A DNA stretch of 64,000 bases from Thermoleophilia bacterium UBA6103 (GTDB lineage Bacteria; Actinomycetota; Thermoleophilia; UBA2241): the NCBI GenBank assembly GCA_002423545.1, contig DIWP01000019.1, positions 1-64,000 of the forward strand, given 5' to 3'. The position numbers were made by a program, and so were the translations under genes. The stretch's first letter is position 1. Each line of letters opens with the position of its first letter. Below are positions 26,039 to 34,994 of the stretch, in pieces. The notes beneath the pieces were generated by a model. The model saw nothing but the letters and a program-made list of their open reading frames with translations, searched no databases and was not told the origin of the DNA.

Positions 26039-27000
26039 ACGTCCGCCGAGTCGAGAGTACGACCGATCAGCCGCTCTTCAAGGAACGGCTCTTCTCCGAC
26101 CGGTCGCTCGACGCCTATCGACACCCGCGCGACAGCGTCGGTGAAGGTGTTCAAGCCGACGGTAAGCAGAGCGATGAGCAGCGCCGGGACCACGACGCTC
26201 CAGGGGTTGCTGACGAGGCCGATGCGGTTCTCGTTGAGCATGAGTCCCCAGTTGGGAGCCGGCGGCTGCAGGCCGAAGCCGATGAAACTCAGGCCTGCGA
26301 TGATGACGATCGACCAGGTCATGCGCAGGCCGGTCTCCACCATCAGGGGCGTGACCAGATTGGGCAGGATGTCGCGGCGGATGATCTTGCGCGGCGGCAT
26401 GCGGATGATCTCCGACGCCTTGACGAAGTCCTTCTCGCAGATGTCGAGGGCGGCGGCGCGCATGACGCGCGCGACCTGCGGCGCGTGCGTCGCTGCCACT
26501 GCCACGACGACCAGCCACAGCTTCGGGCCGGCGACGCTCACGAGCAGTAGCGCGAACACGATCGCCGGGAAAGCCAGGATGATGTCGACGACGCGCATGA
26601 TCAGGCCGTCCCGCCAGCCCTTGTAGTAGGCGGCCGTGATACCGGCCAGAGCGCCGAAAGCGACGCCCAGAGCGGTCGCGGCGGCGGAGATGATGAGCAG
26701 CAGCCAGCCGCCTTCGAGCGTGCGACTGAGCACATCGCGGCCGAGGATGTCGCCGCCGAGCCAGGCGTCCTTGCTGGGCGGCGCGAACGCCGACGTGACG
26801 AACTCGGTGGCCGGGTACGGGGCCACGAAGGGGCCGATCACGGCCACCCCGACGACGAACCCGGCGATGCCCAGACCGATCATGCCGCGGCGGCTGCGCG
26901 CGGCGGCGCGCAGCACGGCGAGCCATTCGTGGCGGCGCAGCTTCGCCTGCGGCCGCGCGCCGCCGTTGCTCCGCCGTGCCTGCTTGATCGCGCTGCTCAT
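26035..27000 (-). CDS. ABC transporter permease, DppC type
   Basis: 321 residues from ATG 27000, which overlaps the DppB stop by ATGA. The protein has an N-terminal cytoplasmic arm, a first membrane helix at about residues 40-62 (GMIGLGIAGFVVGVAVIG), and further helices near 105-130, 140-165, 235-260 and 270-295. The binding-protein-dependent transport signature is seen in the loop with EASEIIR-like KASEIIRMPPRKIIRRDILPN. LGGDILGRDVLSRTL is the classic DppC/OppC N-terminal motif. It pairs with the permease just upstream to form the membrane channel. Confidence 0.9.
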   Translation of the reverse strand: MSSAIKQARRSNGGARPQAKLRRHEWLAVLRAAARSRRGMIGLGIAGFVVGVAVIGPFVAPYPATEFVTSAFAPPSKDAWLGGDILGRDVLSRTLEGGWLLLIISAAATALGVAFGALAGITAAYYKGWRDGLIMRVVDIILAFPAIVFALLLVSVAGPKLWLVVVAVAATHAPQVARVMRAAALDICEKDFVKASEIIRMPPRKIIRRDILPNLVTPLMVETGLRMTWSIVIIAGLSFIGFGLQPPAPNWGLMLNENRIGLVSNPWSVVVPALLIALLTVGLNTFTDAVARVSIGVERPVGEEPFLEERLIGRTLDSADV

Positions 27001-28016
27001 GCGCGCGGCAGACGGCGACGCGGCGATGCCAGCAGCGCGACGACGTCGGTGAGGATGTTCATGAAGACGTAGAACGCCGCCAGTACCAGGGTGATGAACT
27101 GGATGGTCGGGATGTCCCGCGACGAGACGGCGTCGACCAGCCCGGCACCGAGACCCGGATAGGCGAAGACGTATTCCACGACCACGATGCCGCCGGCCAG
27201 ATACAGCAGATTGAGACCGATGACCTGGATGGTCGGGGCGATCGAGTTCGGCAGAGCGTGGACCAGCATGACGCGGCGACGCGAGACGCCCTTGAGCTTG
27301 GCCATCTCCACGTAGTCGCTCTCGAGGGCCTCGATCATCGCGCCGCGCATCATGCGGAAGATGTAGGGCACGATCACGATCACCAGGGTCGCCACCGGTA
27401 GTACGAGAAGTGAGGGATTCGCCCACGGCGAGACTCCCGGCGGGATGAACGACGTGCCCGGCAGGATGTGCAGCGCCAGCGAGGCGAAGAGCATGACCAG
27501 GCCGATGGCCACCACGAACTCCGGCAGAGCGGTGACCGCCAGCGCGATCACCGAGAGGATGTTGTCGAGGATGCCGTCCCGGCGCCGCGCGGCGAGCATG
27601 CCGAGCCCGACGCCGATGAACGTGCCGATGGCCCCTGCCAGAAGCACGAGGACGGCCGAGTTGGCGATACGGGGCCCGACGAGCTCGCTGACCGGATCGC
27701 CGTTGGAGAACGAGTTGCCCAGGTTGCCCTGGAAGAGACCGGAGATCCAGTCCCAGTACTGCACGTAGACCGGCTCGTCGAGGTGCAGCTGCTTCTCAAG
27801 CTCGGCGACACGCTCGGGCGTGGCATGCTGCCCGAGCACGGCGTAGGCCGCGTTGCCGGGCAGCACCTGCGTGGCGAAGAAGATGACGACCGAGACCAGG
27901 AACAGCGTCAGGACGCCGAGGGCGAGGCGTCGTCCCACCAGACTGAGGATCGGGTGGGACGACGCCGCCTTCGTGCGCGCCGCGCGGGGCAGGCGTACAT
28001 CACCGGTGGTGCTCAT
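26997..28016 (-). CDS. ABC transporter permease, DppB type
   Basis: 339 residues. Begins with a short polar arm, then a membrane helix LALGVLTLFLVSVVIFFATQV (about residues 31-51), the DppB-type LPGN and LHLDEPVYVQYWDW stretch, and four to five more helices. The inner-membrane loop has the EAA-like motif YVEMAKLKGVSRRRVMLVHALPN. It forms the heterodimeric pore with the DppC-type partner whose start overlaps its stop. The binding protein gene lies 27 bases upstream, so the operon is complete for uptake. Confidence 0.9.
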   Translation of the reverse strand: MSTTGDVRLPRAARTKAASSHPILSLVGRRLALGVLTLFLVSVVIFFATQVLPGNAAYAVLGQHATPERVAELEKQLHLDEPVYVQYWDWISGLFQGNLGNSFSNGDPVSELVGPRIANSAVLVLLAGAIGTFIGVGLGMLAARRRDGILDNILSVIALAVTALPEFVVAIGLVMLFASLALHILPGTSFIPPGVSPWANPSLLVLPVATLVIVIVPYIFRMMRGAMIEALESDYVEMAKLKGVSRRRVMLVHALPNSIAPTIQVIGLNLLYLAGGIVVVEYVFAYPGLGAGLVDAVSSRDIPTIQFITLVLAAFYVFMNILTDVVALLASPRRRLPRA

Positions 28017-28043
28017 GCGTGGAGTCTACCTGCCCCCGCGATC

Positions 28044-29636
28044 TCAGCCGATCCAGTAGTTCTGGAAGTCGTAGTTGTTCCAGGCCGCGCCGATCTTGCT
28101 CTCCTGCAGGCCGTGGATGTTCGGCGAGTATGAGTCAATGACCGGCGGGAAGAACGGGATGATCAGACCGCCTTCTTCGTGGTCGATCTTCTGCATCTCA
28201 TGGCAGATCTCCGCCCGCTTGGCCTCGTCGGGCTGCGCCAGCGCCTCCTTGTACAGCTTCTGTGTGCGAGGGTCGTCCCAGTGCGTCTCCCAGTAGGGCG
28301 ATGTCGGCAGCAGCTCCGACTGGACCTGGGGCAGGTAGTACTGGAAGCCCCAGTAGTCGAACGCGAACGGATACTTCAGATACTCGGGGCCGAAGAAGTC
28401 GGTGACGGTCGTCTTCCGCAGGTTGACCGTGATGCCGGCCTCCTTGGCCTGCTGCGCGTAGACTTGCGCAGAGTTCACCACGCCCATGGCGATGTCTGCG
28501 GTGACGAGCTCGACCGTGAGCCCCTCCATTCCGGCCTGCTTGAGCAGGAACTTGGCCTGCTCGATGTCCTGCTCGCGCTGCGGGATCGACGTGTCGTAGG
28601 CCGGATCCCAGCGGGAGAAGACATCGTTGCCGATCGTGCCGTTGCCCTGGAACACCAGGTCGAGCATCTGCGGGCGATCGATCACCAGCCGCATCGCCTG
28701 GCGGACGCGTACGTCGTCGAACGGCTTGACCGAGACGTTCATGGTGAACGGGTTCATGCCGCCGCCAGGGGAGATGACCAGCTTCTTGCCCTGGCTCTCG
28801 AGCGCGGAGATCTCGTTCGAGGTGATGAGGCTGATGGTGTCGACCTGCCCGCCGAGGAACGCGTTGACCTGCGCCGTGACGTCGGCGTACTCGGTCATGA
28901 TGACCTCATCGACGTACGGCAGCGGCTGGTTCCAGTAGTCCGCGTAGCGCTCGTAGGTGGTCTGCTGCGGCGAGAACTCGACGATCTTGAACGGGCCGGT
29001 GCCGTTCGGCTTGTCCGGGTTGTAGTCGACCGGCACGATCGGCAGGAACCAGGTGGGCTGGACCTGGATGAAGATGCTGTTCGGCTGCAGCATCGGCACC
29101 GTGAGGGTGAGGTCGTCCACCTTCTTCATGTTCTTCAGGTCGACCACCGAGAGGAAACCGGCGCCGTTCTTCTGGTTCGCCGCGATGTAGTTGTAGGTGT
29201 ACATGACGTCGTCGGCGGTGAACGGCTTGCCGTTGTGCCAGGTGATATCCGGCTTCAGCTTGATCGTCCACTCGGTGGCGTCGGCGTTCGGGATCATGTC
29301 CTCCGCCAGGAGGAAGTCCATGGTACCGTCCGCCTTGATGTAGACGAGGGCCTCGTAGCACATGACCGTGCGGGCGGCATCCGAGTTCGTGATCTCCAGC
29401 GTCACGTCAAGGGTGTTGGAGTTCGATCCACCCGTGATGCCGGCGCGGATCGTGCCGCCCTTCTTGGGCTCGCCGGCACCCCCGGTGGGCGAAGGCGAAG
29501 CCTCACCGCCACCGCCGCCGCAGGCGACCAGCGAGCCGCCCAGACCCAGGGCCGCGGCGCCGACGGCGGCCCCCTTGAGGACGTCGCGCCGTGTGTAGCG
29601 GCCGCCCAGGATCGATCTCTCGTCCTTCTCACTCAT
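28044..29636 (-). CDS. Extracellular solute-binding protein, family 5 (Tat lipoprotein)
   Basis: 530 residues. The N-terminus has a twin-arginine motif (YTRRDVLKG) and a lipobox (GGSLVACGGGG, cysteine near residue 39), so it is predicted to be exported folded and anchored by lipid outside the cytoplasmic membrane. A Gly/Ser/Pro-rich linker follows. Then come features of SBP family 5: LAEDMIPNADATEWTIKLKPDITWHNGKPFTADDV near residues 118-150 (only the pattern WxxxLRxgxxfHdGxPfTadDV is diagnostic). It delivers the substrate to the DppBC permease. The gene leads the transporter part of the operon and is followed closely by the permease genes. Confidence 0.9.
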   Translation of the reverse strand: MSEKDERSILGGRYTRRDVLKGAAVGAAALGLGGSLVACGGGGGEASPSPTGGAGEPKKGGTIRAGITGGSNSNTLDVTLEITNSDAARTVMCYEALVYIKADGTMDFLLAEDMIPNADATEWTIKLKPDITWHNGKPFTADDVMYTYNYIAANQKNGAGFLSVVDLKNMKKVDDLTLTVPMLQPNSIFIQVQPTWFLPIVPVDYNPDKPNGTGPFKIVEFSPQQTTYERYADYWNQPLPYVDEVIMTEYADVTAQVNAFLGGQVDTISLITSNEISALESQGKKLVISPGGGMNPFTMNVSVKPFDDVRVRQAMRLVIDRPQMLDLVFQGNGTIGNDVFSRWDPAYDTSIPQREQDIEQAKFLLKQAGMEGLTVELVTADIAMGVVNSAQVYAQQAKEAGITVNLRKTTVTDFFGPEYLKYPFAFDYWGFQYYLPQVQSELLPTSPYWETHWDDPRTQKLYKEALAQPDEAKRAEICHEMQKIDHEEGGLIIPFFPPVIDSYSPNIHGLQESKIGAAWNNYDFQNYWIG

Positions 29637-29653
29637 CTGTGCACCCCTCCGCT

Positions 29654-30406
29654 TCAGTCCATGAAGGCGCCGCCGTTGATGTTCAGCGCCTCCCCGGTGA
29701 CGAACACCGCATCGGGCCCCAGAAGGAACGCGATGGTGCGCGCCACGTCGTCGCCGGTCTCGATACGGCCGAGCGGCGTGTTGTCGATGAACCCCTGCTT
29801 GACCTCCTCAGGAGTGATGCCGCGGAGCTCACCTTCCCAGATCAGCTCACGCTCCTGCATGCTCGTCGCGACCCACCCGGGACACACACTGTTGACCCGT
29901 ATCCCGTAGGGGCCGAGCTCGTACGCCATGGCCTGGGTGAGGCCCACGACGCCGAACTTGGCGGCGATATAGTGGGAGAGGTACGGCACGTTGCCCTGCT
30001 TCGCCGCCATCGATGCCACGTTCACGATGGCGCCGGGACGACCCGCGGCCACGAGGTGATGGGCGAACTCGTGGCCGCAGTAGAAGACCCCCGTCAGGTT
30101 GACCGTCAGCAGCCGGTGCCACTCCTCGTCGGTCATGTCGAGGAACGAGATCATCGAGGAGACGCCGGCGTTGGACACCCAGCCGTCGAGGGGGCCCAGT
30201 TCCTTCTCTGCGGTCGCGATCGCCGCCCGCACCGACTCCCTGCTGGTGACGTCGAGCTGCAACGGCAGGCCGCCGGTCTCGCCGGCCACCTTCGCGGCCG
30301 CGTGCTCGTTCACGTCGGTGACCGCTACCTTGTTGCCCCGGGCCGCCAGCAGGCGCGCGGTCGCCTCGCCGATGCCGCTGCCGGCCCCCGTGACCAGTAC
30401 ACTCAT
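29654..30406 (-). CDS. Short-chain dehydrogenase/reductase (SDR)
   Basis: 250 residues. Dinucleotide-binding motif TGAGSGIGEA (about residues 6-15), NAGVSSM, and catalytic Y-x-x-x-K in HYIAAK (about residues 148-152) with the Ser upstream (NVASMAAK). Classical SDR fold, likely NAD(P)-dependent oxidation of an alcohol in the substrate skeleton. Its start overlaps the kinase stop. In the same operon are an FGGY kinase and a BtpA-like protein, as seen in polyol or sugar-acid pathways, so the skeleton may be polyhydroxylated; this is inference. Confidence 0.85.
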   Translation of the reverse strand: MSVLVTGAGSGIGEATARLLAARGNKVAVTDVNEHAAAKVAGETGGLPLQLDVTSRESVRAAIATAEKELGPLDGWVSNAGVSSMISFLDMTDEEWHRLLTVNLTGVFYCGHEFAHHLVAAGRPGAIVNVASMAAKQGNVPYLSHYIAAKFGVVGLTQAMAYELGPYGIRVNSVCPGWVATSMQERELIWEGELRGITPEEVKQGFIDNTPLGRIETGDDVARTIAFLLGPDAVFVTGEALNINGGAFMD

Positions 30407-31857
30407 TCCAGGACCCCCTTGAGCGCCGGGTACAGCCCCCGATACGCCCGGTAGTTGCGGTCGTAGACGTCGAAGTGCCGCGGCGCGACGACCTCATCGA
30501 CGGCGACGAAGCGGTCGATGTCGCGCCAGTCGGCGAAGGCTCCGACACCCATACCTGCGCAGAATGCGGCAGCGACGGCGGAGCCGCTTCGCATGGTCAC
30601 CTTCTCGAGGGGGATGCCCAGCACGTCGGCGGTGATCTGCGACCAGACGTTCGAGCGCGAGCCGCCATCGGTGAGTCGCGCCCGCGTTGGCCTGTGGCCG
30701 TGTTCCGCAAAGACCTCGAGGTGGTGGCGGAAGCCGAAGGCGATGCCCTCCAGCACGGCGCGGAAGAGCTGGCCACGCGACTGTGTGAGCTGCAGGCCCA
30801 CGAACGCGCCGGTCGCCTCGGCGTCGTTGATGGGGGTCTTCTCGCCGAGGAAGTACGGCAGGCAGATGGCACCGCCGGCGCCGGGAGGCGTTCCGGCGGC
30901 TTCCTCGTCGAGCTGTGTGAGCGAGACCCCGGCGGCCAGTTCGCGCTGGAACCACTTGATGAGGCTGCCGCTCGTGGCCATGCAGCCGCTCAGGACGAAC
31001 CGGCCGGGCAGCAGGTGGAAGTCCAGGTACAGGCGATCGTCGACGAACGGTTCGTCGACGGCGAGCATGATGTCGCCGGCCCCGCCCAACTTCACGAGCA
31101 GGTCGCCTTCTTCGAGTACTCCCGACGCGAACGTCGAACCGATGTGATCTGCCGTACCGGCGACGACCGGGGTGCCTTCCCTTATGCCGGTCTGCGCCGC
31201 CGCCTCGGCGGTCACGGAGCCGACGACCTGGTTGCAGCGGCAGACCGGCGGCAGCAGGTCCCTGCTGCCGCCGCACGCCTCGAGGACGTCATCGGCCCAG
31301 TCCATCGCCGCGAAGTCGAGCAGACCGGTCTCCAGGGCCCAGTTCGCCTCGACGGCGCGCGACCCGCAGAGCCGCATCGTGATGTAGTCGTACGAGCCGA
31401 CGACCGTGCGCGTCGCGGCCCACACCTGGGGCTCGTGCTCCGCCAGCCACAGGAACCGCGGCGCCGTCGACTGCTGGGTGATCGCCGAGCCGGTCCGTTC
31501 CAGCACCCGGGTGCCGGCGAGCCGCCGGTTCAGGTCGTCCACCTGCTCGCCCGAACGGGCGTCGTTCTGCTGCATCGACCAGCGGAGCGGCTCGCCGTGC
31601 TCATCGAGGGGGATGGTGCATGGCACCATTCCCGTGACGCCGACGCCGGCGACCTCGATGCCGGTGCTCTCCAGCAGTTCGCGCGTGACGGCGCAGACGT
31701 TGCGCCACCACTTGGTGGTGTCTTCCTCCGCCCACCCCGGATGCGGCGAGTGCAGCTGCGTCGGCCGCTCGGCCTCGGCGATCACGCCGGACTCGCTGTC
31801 CAGCAGGAGCGCCTTCGTGCCGGTAGTGCCGATGTCTATCCCCAGCAGAACGCTCAT
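30403..31857 (-). CDS. FGGY-family carbohydrate kinase (xylulokinase-like)
   Basis: 484 residues from ATG 31857, whose start overlaps the stop of the preceding gene. Opens with the phosphate-1 loop LLGIDIGTTGTKALLLD. The adenosine-binding region GGSRSNVW and GSAVAAAFCAGMGVGAF fits FGGY family kinases such as xylulokinase and ribulokinase. It should phosphorylate a sugar, polyol or related hydroxy compound. The substrate cannot be told from sequence alone. Co-transcription with SDR, BtpA and a DeoR regulator is common for polyol and sugar operons, and puts a phosphorylation step next to the transporter and demethylase. Confidence 0.85.
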   Translation of the reverse strand: MSVLLGIDIGTTGTKALLLDSESGVIAEAERPTQLHSPHPGWAEEDTTKWWRNVCAVTRELLESTGIEVAGVGVTGMVPCTIPLDEHGEPLRWSMQQNDARSGEQVDDLNRRLAGTRVLERTGSAITQQSTAPRFLWLAEHEPQVWAATRTVVGSYDYITMRLCGSRAVEANWALETGLLDFAAMDWADDVLEACGGSRDLLPPVCRCNQVVGSVTAEAAAQTGIREGTPVVAGTADHIGSTFASGVLEEGDLLVKLGGAGDIMLAVDEPFVDDRLYLDFHLLPGRFVLSGCMATSGSLIKWFQRELAAGVSLTQLDEEAAGTPPGAGGAICLPYFLGEKTPINDAEATGAFVGLQLTQSRGQLFRAVLEGIAFGFRHHLEVFAEHGHRPTRARLTDGGSRSNVWSQITADVLGIPLEKVTMRSGSAVAAAFCAGMGVGAFADWRDIDRFVAVDEVVAPRHFDVYDRNYRAYRGLYPALKGVLE

Positions 31858-32675
31858 GCAGCGCCCGCCCGGACTGCCGAACGCCCGGCGGCGGTCATGA
31901 AGGATGCCACCCTGTCGGCGGCGACCTCGTTCCACGTGTAGCCGTCGCGCTTGAGATCCGATCCGACAATGATGCCGTCGGCGATGTCGAGGAAGCTCGA
32001 CACGTTCACGGACTTGGCGCCGGTGTTGGCGAACACAGGCACCGCCCCGGCCAGAGTCTCTTTCACGCGGCGAAGCAGATCCATGTCCGGCTCGGTGGCC
32101 TGACGCGGGCCGGAGATGAGGACCGCGTCGGCGAGGCTCGACCACACAGCAGAGCGCGCCACATCGACCACGCTGCGCGTGCCCAGGGAGCTGGCGAACT
32201 CCGGCGTGATGTTGAAGAAGGCGGCGACCCTGTCGGCCCCGATGCGACGGCGCTCCCGCAGCAGCCCCGCCACGTCGGTGCTCCACAAGCCCATGTCGCT
32301 CTCGTAGGCGCCGACCGGGACGCAGCGGATGAACGAGCCGCCGGTGGCCGCCGCGATGTTCAGTGCCGCCCGAGGATCCCAGAGGAAATCCACGCCGAAC
32401 GGACGATCCCGGGGCGCCAGCTCCGTGACCACGCGCGTCATTGCGGCCACTCCGTCGTAGCCGGCCTGGAACGAGTACGGCAGATCGCCCTCGTTGCAGA
32501 ACAGCACGGCATCGAAGTCGGCGGCCAGGATGATGTCGAGGTCGGCGCGCAGGCTCTCGACGATACCGGCGACGCCGGCCTTCTCATCGTACATCGGCGT
32601 ACCCGGCAGCGCCCGCAGGTGCGCCATGGCAATCAGGGGTTTTCGTTCGCCGAACAGATCAGTGACGCGTCCCAT
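31854..32675 (-). CDS. BtpA/SgcQ family protein
   Basis: 273 residues, ATG at 32675 overlapping the regulator stop. Starts MGRVTDLFGERKPLIAMAHL and has LPGTPMYDEK, RADLDIILAADFDAVLFCNEGDLPY, and a C-terminal TIM-barrel-like GIIVGSDLKRDG. These are features of the BtpA/SgcQ family, named from a cyanobacterial photosystem I biogenesis factor but mostly found in sugar and polyol operons, where the reaction is unproven. Predicted cytoplasmic beta/alpha barrel. Position between the DeoR regulator and FGGY kinase is typical for the metabolic branch of the family. Confidence 0.8.
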   Translation of the reverse strand: MGRVTDLFGERKPLIAMAHLRALPGTPMYDEKAGVAGIVESLRADLDIILAADFDAVLFCNEGDLPYSFQAGYDGVAAMTRVVTELAPRDRPFGVDFLWDPRAALNIAAATGGSFIRCVPVGAYESDMGLWSTDVAGLLRERRRIGADRVAAFFNITPEFASSLGTRSVVDVARSAVWSSLADAVLISGPRQATEPDMDLLRRVKETLAGAVPVFANTGAKSVNVSSFLDIADGIIVGSDLKRDGYTWNEVAADRVASFMTAAGRSAVRAGAA

Positions 32676-33436
32676 CAGGCGACCACCACCTCCACGTGTT
32701 CTGCTTCCAGAGCGGCCAGGTACTCCTTGGTCGCCCCTGAGTCGGTGACGAGCACGTCCACCCGTTCGAGCGGACAGATCTGCGCGAACGTGACCTTCCC
32801 GAGCTTGGTGCTGTCCGCCACCACGATGCAGCGCCGTACGCACGCCAGGGCGGCACGCTTCACGCGCGCATCCTCCAAGCTGTACTCGGTGCAGCCCGAG
32901 TCGATGCTCACGCCGCCGATGCCCATGACGAACGTGTCGAACCGCAATCGCGAGAACGCTTGTTCCGCCATGTCGCCGACCAGCGACAGCTCCCCCGCCG
33001 TGACCGTGCCCCCGGTGACCATGAGCCGGATGCCGCGGTGCTTGGCCAGGACATTGGCGATCTGCAGGCTGGGAGTAAGCACCGTCAGGTTGCGCCGGTT
33101 GTTGAGAGCCTTGGCGACAGCCAGGGTCGTGCTGCCCACGTCGAGGATCACCGTCTCCCTCTCGACTATCATGTCGGCGACCGCCCGTCCGATGCTCGCC
33201 TTGGCTTCGAGGCCACGTTTGGCGCGCACGGAGAACGGCGCGGCGTAACCGCGCGAGGCGAGGTCGATGGCGCCGCCGTGTACACGGCGCAGCACCCCCT
33301 CATTCTCCAGTGCCTCGAGGTCGCGACGGATCGTCATCTGAGACACGGCGGTCCGCTCGCTGAGGTCAGCGACGGTCACCTCGCCTCGCTCCTGCAGCAT
33401 CTCTATGACGATCTCACGACGGGTCTCGGCGTCCAT
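32675..33436 (-). CDS. DeoR/GlpR-family transcriptional regulator
   Basis: 253 residues. N-terminal winged helix with the family signature (RREIVIEMLQERGEVTVADLSE, then SQMTIRRDLEALENEGVLRRVHGGA, residues about 5-56), followed by a DeoRC sugar-phosphate-binding domain (DVGSTTLAVAKAL, VTGG, VADSTKLGK). Members usually repress their operon and release DNA when a phosphorylated metabolite binds; the FGGY kinase product is a natural candidate. It is first in the minus-strand operon and divergent from the HAD-corrinoid operon, with an inverted repeat between them, so it could control both. Confidence 0.9.
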   Translation of the reverse strand: MDAETRREIVIEMLQERGEVTVADLSERTAVSQMTIRRDLEALENEGVLRRVHGGAIDLASRGYAAPFSVRAKRGLEAKASIGRAVADMIVERETVILDVGSTTLAVAKALNNRRNLTVLTPSLQIANVLAKHRGIRLMVTGGTVTAGELSLVGDMAEQAFSRLRFDTFVMGIGGVSIDSGCTEYSLEDARVKRAALACVRRCIVVADSTKLGKVTFAQICPLERVDVLVTDSGATKEYLAALEAEHVEVVVA

Positions 33437-33491
33437 ATGGTGCGAATGTACGCTAAAGGATGTGAGAACGCAAGTACTTTGCTTGATTTTC

Positions 33492-33507
33492 TGTGTGACT
33501 TAACACA
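33492..33507. promoter_or_regulatory. Candidate operator in the divergent promoter region
   Basis: Inverted repeat TGTGT-N6-ACACA lies in the roughly 130-base gap between the DeoR regulator start and the divergent HAD gene. Its position fits control of both operons by the regulator. No clear -10/-35 pair was assigned. Confidence 0.4.
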
Positions 33508-33564
33508 TCATGACGTGCGGACTCACACGAATCGGAGTACACCTCGAGCACCAAGAGCCCTCCC

Positions 33565-34284
33565 ATAGGAACGATCCTCGCCGATTTCGACGGCACGGCC
33601 TGCGCAGTCGATGTCGCCAGCGCCGTCTGTGAAGCGTATGCGGACGACGGATGGCAGGCACTCGACACGGCGGTCACACACGGCCACCTGACACTGCGCG
33701 CGGCAATCGACGCACAGGCGCGCATGCTGCGCGGCACGCCCAACGAGATGCTCGCCTTCGTGCTCGACCGATTCGCCATCGACCCGACCTTCGTCGACCT
33801 GAGCGCGTGGGCACAGGACGCAGGACTCGATCTGGCGGTCGTGAGCGACGGCTTCGGCTTCTACATCGCGCCGATGCTCGCCGCCGCCGGCCTGAGCCAC
33901 GTACCGGTACTGGGCAATAGCCTCAGCGGCCCGCGAGGCGAACTCCGCCTGGAGCACCCGTTCGCGCACCCCGAGTGCATCGGCTGCGGCACCTGCAAGA
34001 TGCGCGCCGTACTCGACGCCCGATTGCGTCGCGGCGGCGTCGCCTTCGTTGGCGAGGGTCAATCAGACCGCTTCGGCGCCCTGTTCGCCGACCTGGTGTT
34101 CGCCAAGGACAGACTGGCCGACCTATGCGAAGCCGCCGGTATCGACTACTCTCAGTGGCGGGACTTCCACCAGGTCCGCGACGCCGTGGCGACACGGGAT
34201 CCAGCGGTGACCCCGCCACTCGTTGCAGGCCTTCCCGCGCGCTGTCCGGGCTGGACAATCGCCGATCACGAGGAGGGCACGTGA
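33565..34284 (+). CDS. MtnX-like HAD phosphatase; start codon unclear
   Basis: About 240 residues. Motif I is TILADFDGTA (bases 33571-33600), motif II VVSDGFGFYI, and the later GEGQSDRFGALFADLVFAKDRLA is motif III/IV of HAD-IB (MtnX-like) phosphatases; CIGCGTCKM resembles the MtnX cysteine motif. Between the in-frame stop at 33511 and motif I no ATG, GTG or TTG occurs; ATA at 33565 is the best-placed codon, or a one-base indel hides the real start (the ATG at 33510 is one frame off). The first ATG, at 33724, would delete the catalytic motif. First gene of the plus-strand operon; its stop overlaps the corrinoid gene. Confidence 0.7.
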   Translation: MGTILADFDGTACAVDVASAVCEAYADDGWQALDTAVTHGHLTLRAAIDAQARMLRGTPNEMLAFVLDRFAIDPTFVDLSAWAQDAGLDLAVVSDGFGFYIAPMLAAAGLSHVPVLGNSLSGPRGELRLEHPFAHPECIGCGTCKMRAVLDARLRRGGVAFVGEGQSDRFGALFADLVFAKDRLADLCEAAGIDYSQWRDFHQVRDAVATRDPAVTPPLVAGLPARCPGWTIADHEEGT

Positions 34285-34994
34285 GTAAGGTCATCGAGAC
34301 GGTCGTCGCGGCCGTGCGCGACGGCGATCGTGAGTCGGCGGTCGGCGGTGTGGAGGCGGCGCTGGCCGCCGGGACGCCTCCGCAGACCGTGCTTGATCAA
34401 GGTCTTGTCGCCGGTCTCCGACAACTCGGCGAGCTGTTCAAGGACGGCCAGGCCTTCCTGCCGGAGATCCTGATCAGCGTCCGCGCCATGGACGCCGGCC
34501 TGGGCATCCTGCAACCCTTGCTCGCCGGCGATACCGCGCCGACAAAGGGCACCATCGTCATCGGGACCGTCGAGGGCGACCTGCACGACATCGGCAAGCG
34601 ACTGGTCGCCATGCTGCTGCGCGGCAACGGCTACGAAGTCGTCGACCTCGGTGTCGACGTTGCCGCGCACGCGTTCGTCGAAGCAGCCGCCGAGCATGAC
34701 GCCGGCATCGTCGCGCTCTCGGCGCTGCTCACCACCACCACGCCACAGTTCTCCCACGTCATCGCCGCGCTCGCCGAGGCCGGCGTACGAGGGCGCGTGA
34801 CGGTCATGGTCGGCGGCGCCCCGGTCTCGCGCGCCCTTGCCGATGAGGTGGGGGCGGACGGTTTCGCGGACGACTGCGTGCTCGCCGTCGAAGAGGCGGA
34901 GCGACTGCTCGGCGACCAGCCCGGCGGCGGGGCGTCCGCCGGGCCGTCGACTGAGGGTGCGGTGCCGGCGCCGGATGCCGGGGGTGCGCGGTGA
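34281..34994 (+). CDS. Corrinoid-binding methyl carrier protein (MttC/MtbC-like)
   Basis: 237 residues from GTG 34281, with AGGAGGG just upstream; the start overlaps the HAD stop (GTGA). The N-terminal helical cap domain spans about residues 1-88. The cobalamin domain then has the DxHxxG motif D100-L-H102-D-I-G105, where His is the lower ligand of cobalt, plus SALLTTT and GGAPVS nucleotide-loop motifs. It accepts a methyl group from an MttB enzyme and passes it to a second methyltransferase, here probably the UroD-type protein encoded next. A 28-residue Gly/Ala/Pro-rich tail ends the protein. Confidence 0.9.
   Translation: MSKVIETVVAAVRDGDRESAVGGVEAALAAGTPPQTVLDQGLVAGLRQLGELFKDGQAFLPEILISVRAMDAGLGILQPLLAGDTAPTKGTIVIGTVEGDLHDIGKRLVAMLLRGNGYEVVDLGVDVAAHAFVEAAAEHDAGIVALSALLTTTTPQFSHVIAALAEAGVRGRVTVMVGGAPVSRALADEVGADGFADDCVLAVEEAERLLGDQPGGGASAGPSTEGAVPAPDAGGAR

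Noticed and set aside
28179..29909. 576-codon plus-strand ORF
   Set aside because: Antisense to the solute-binding protein gene.
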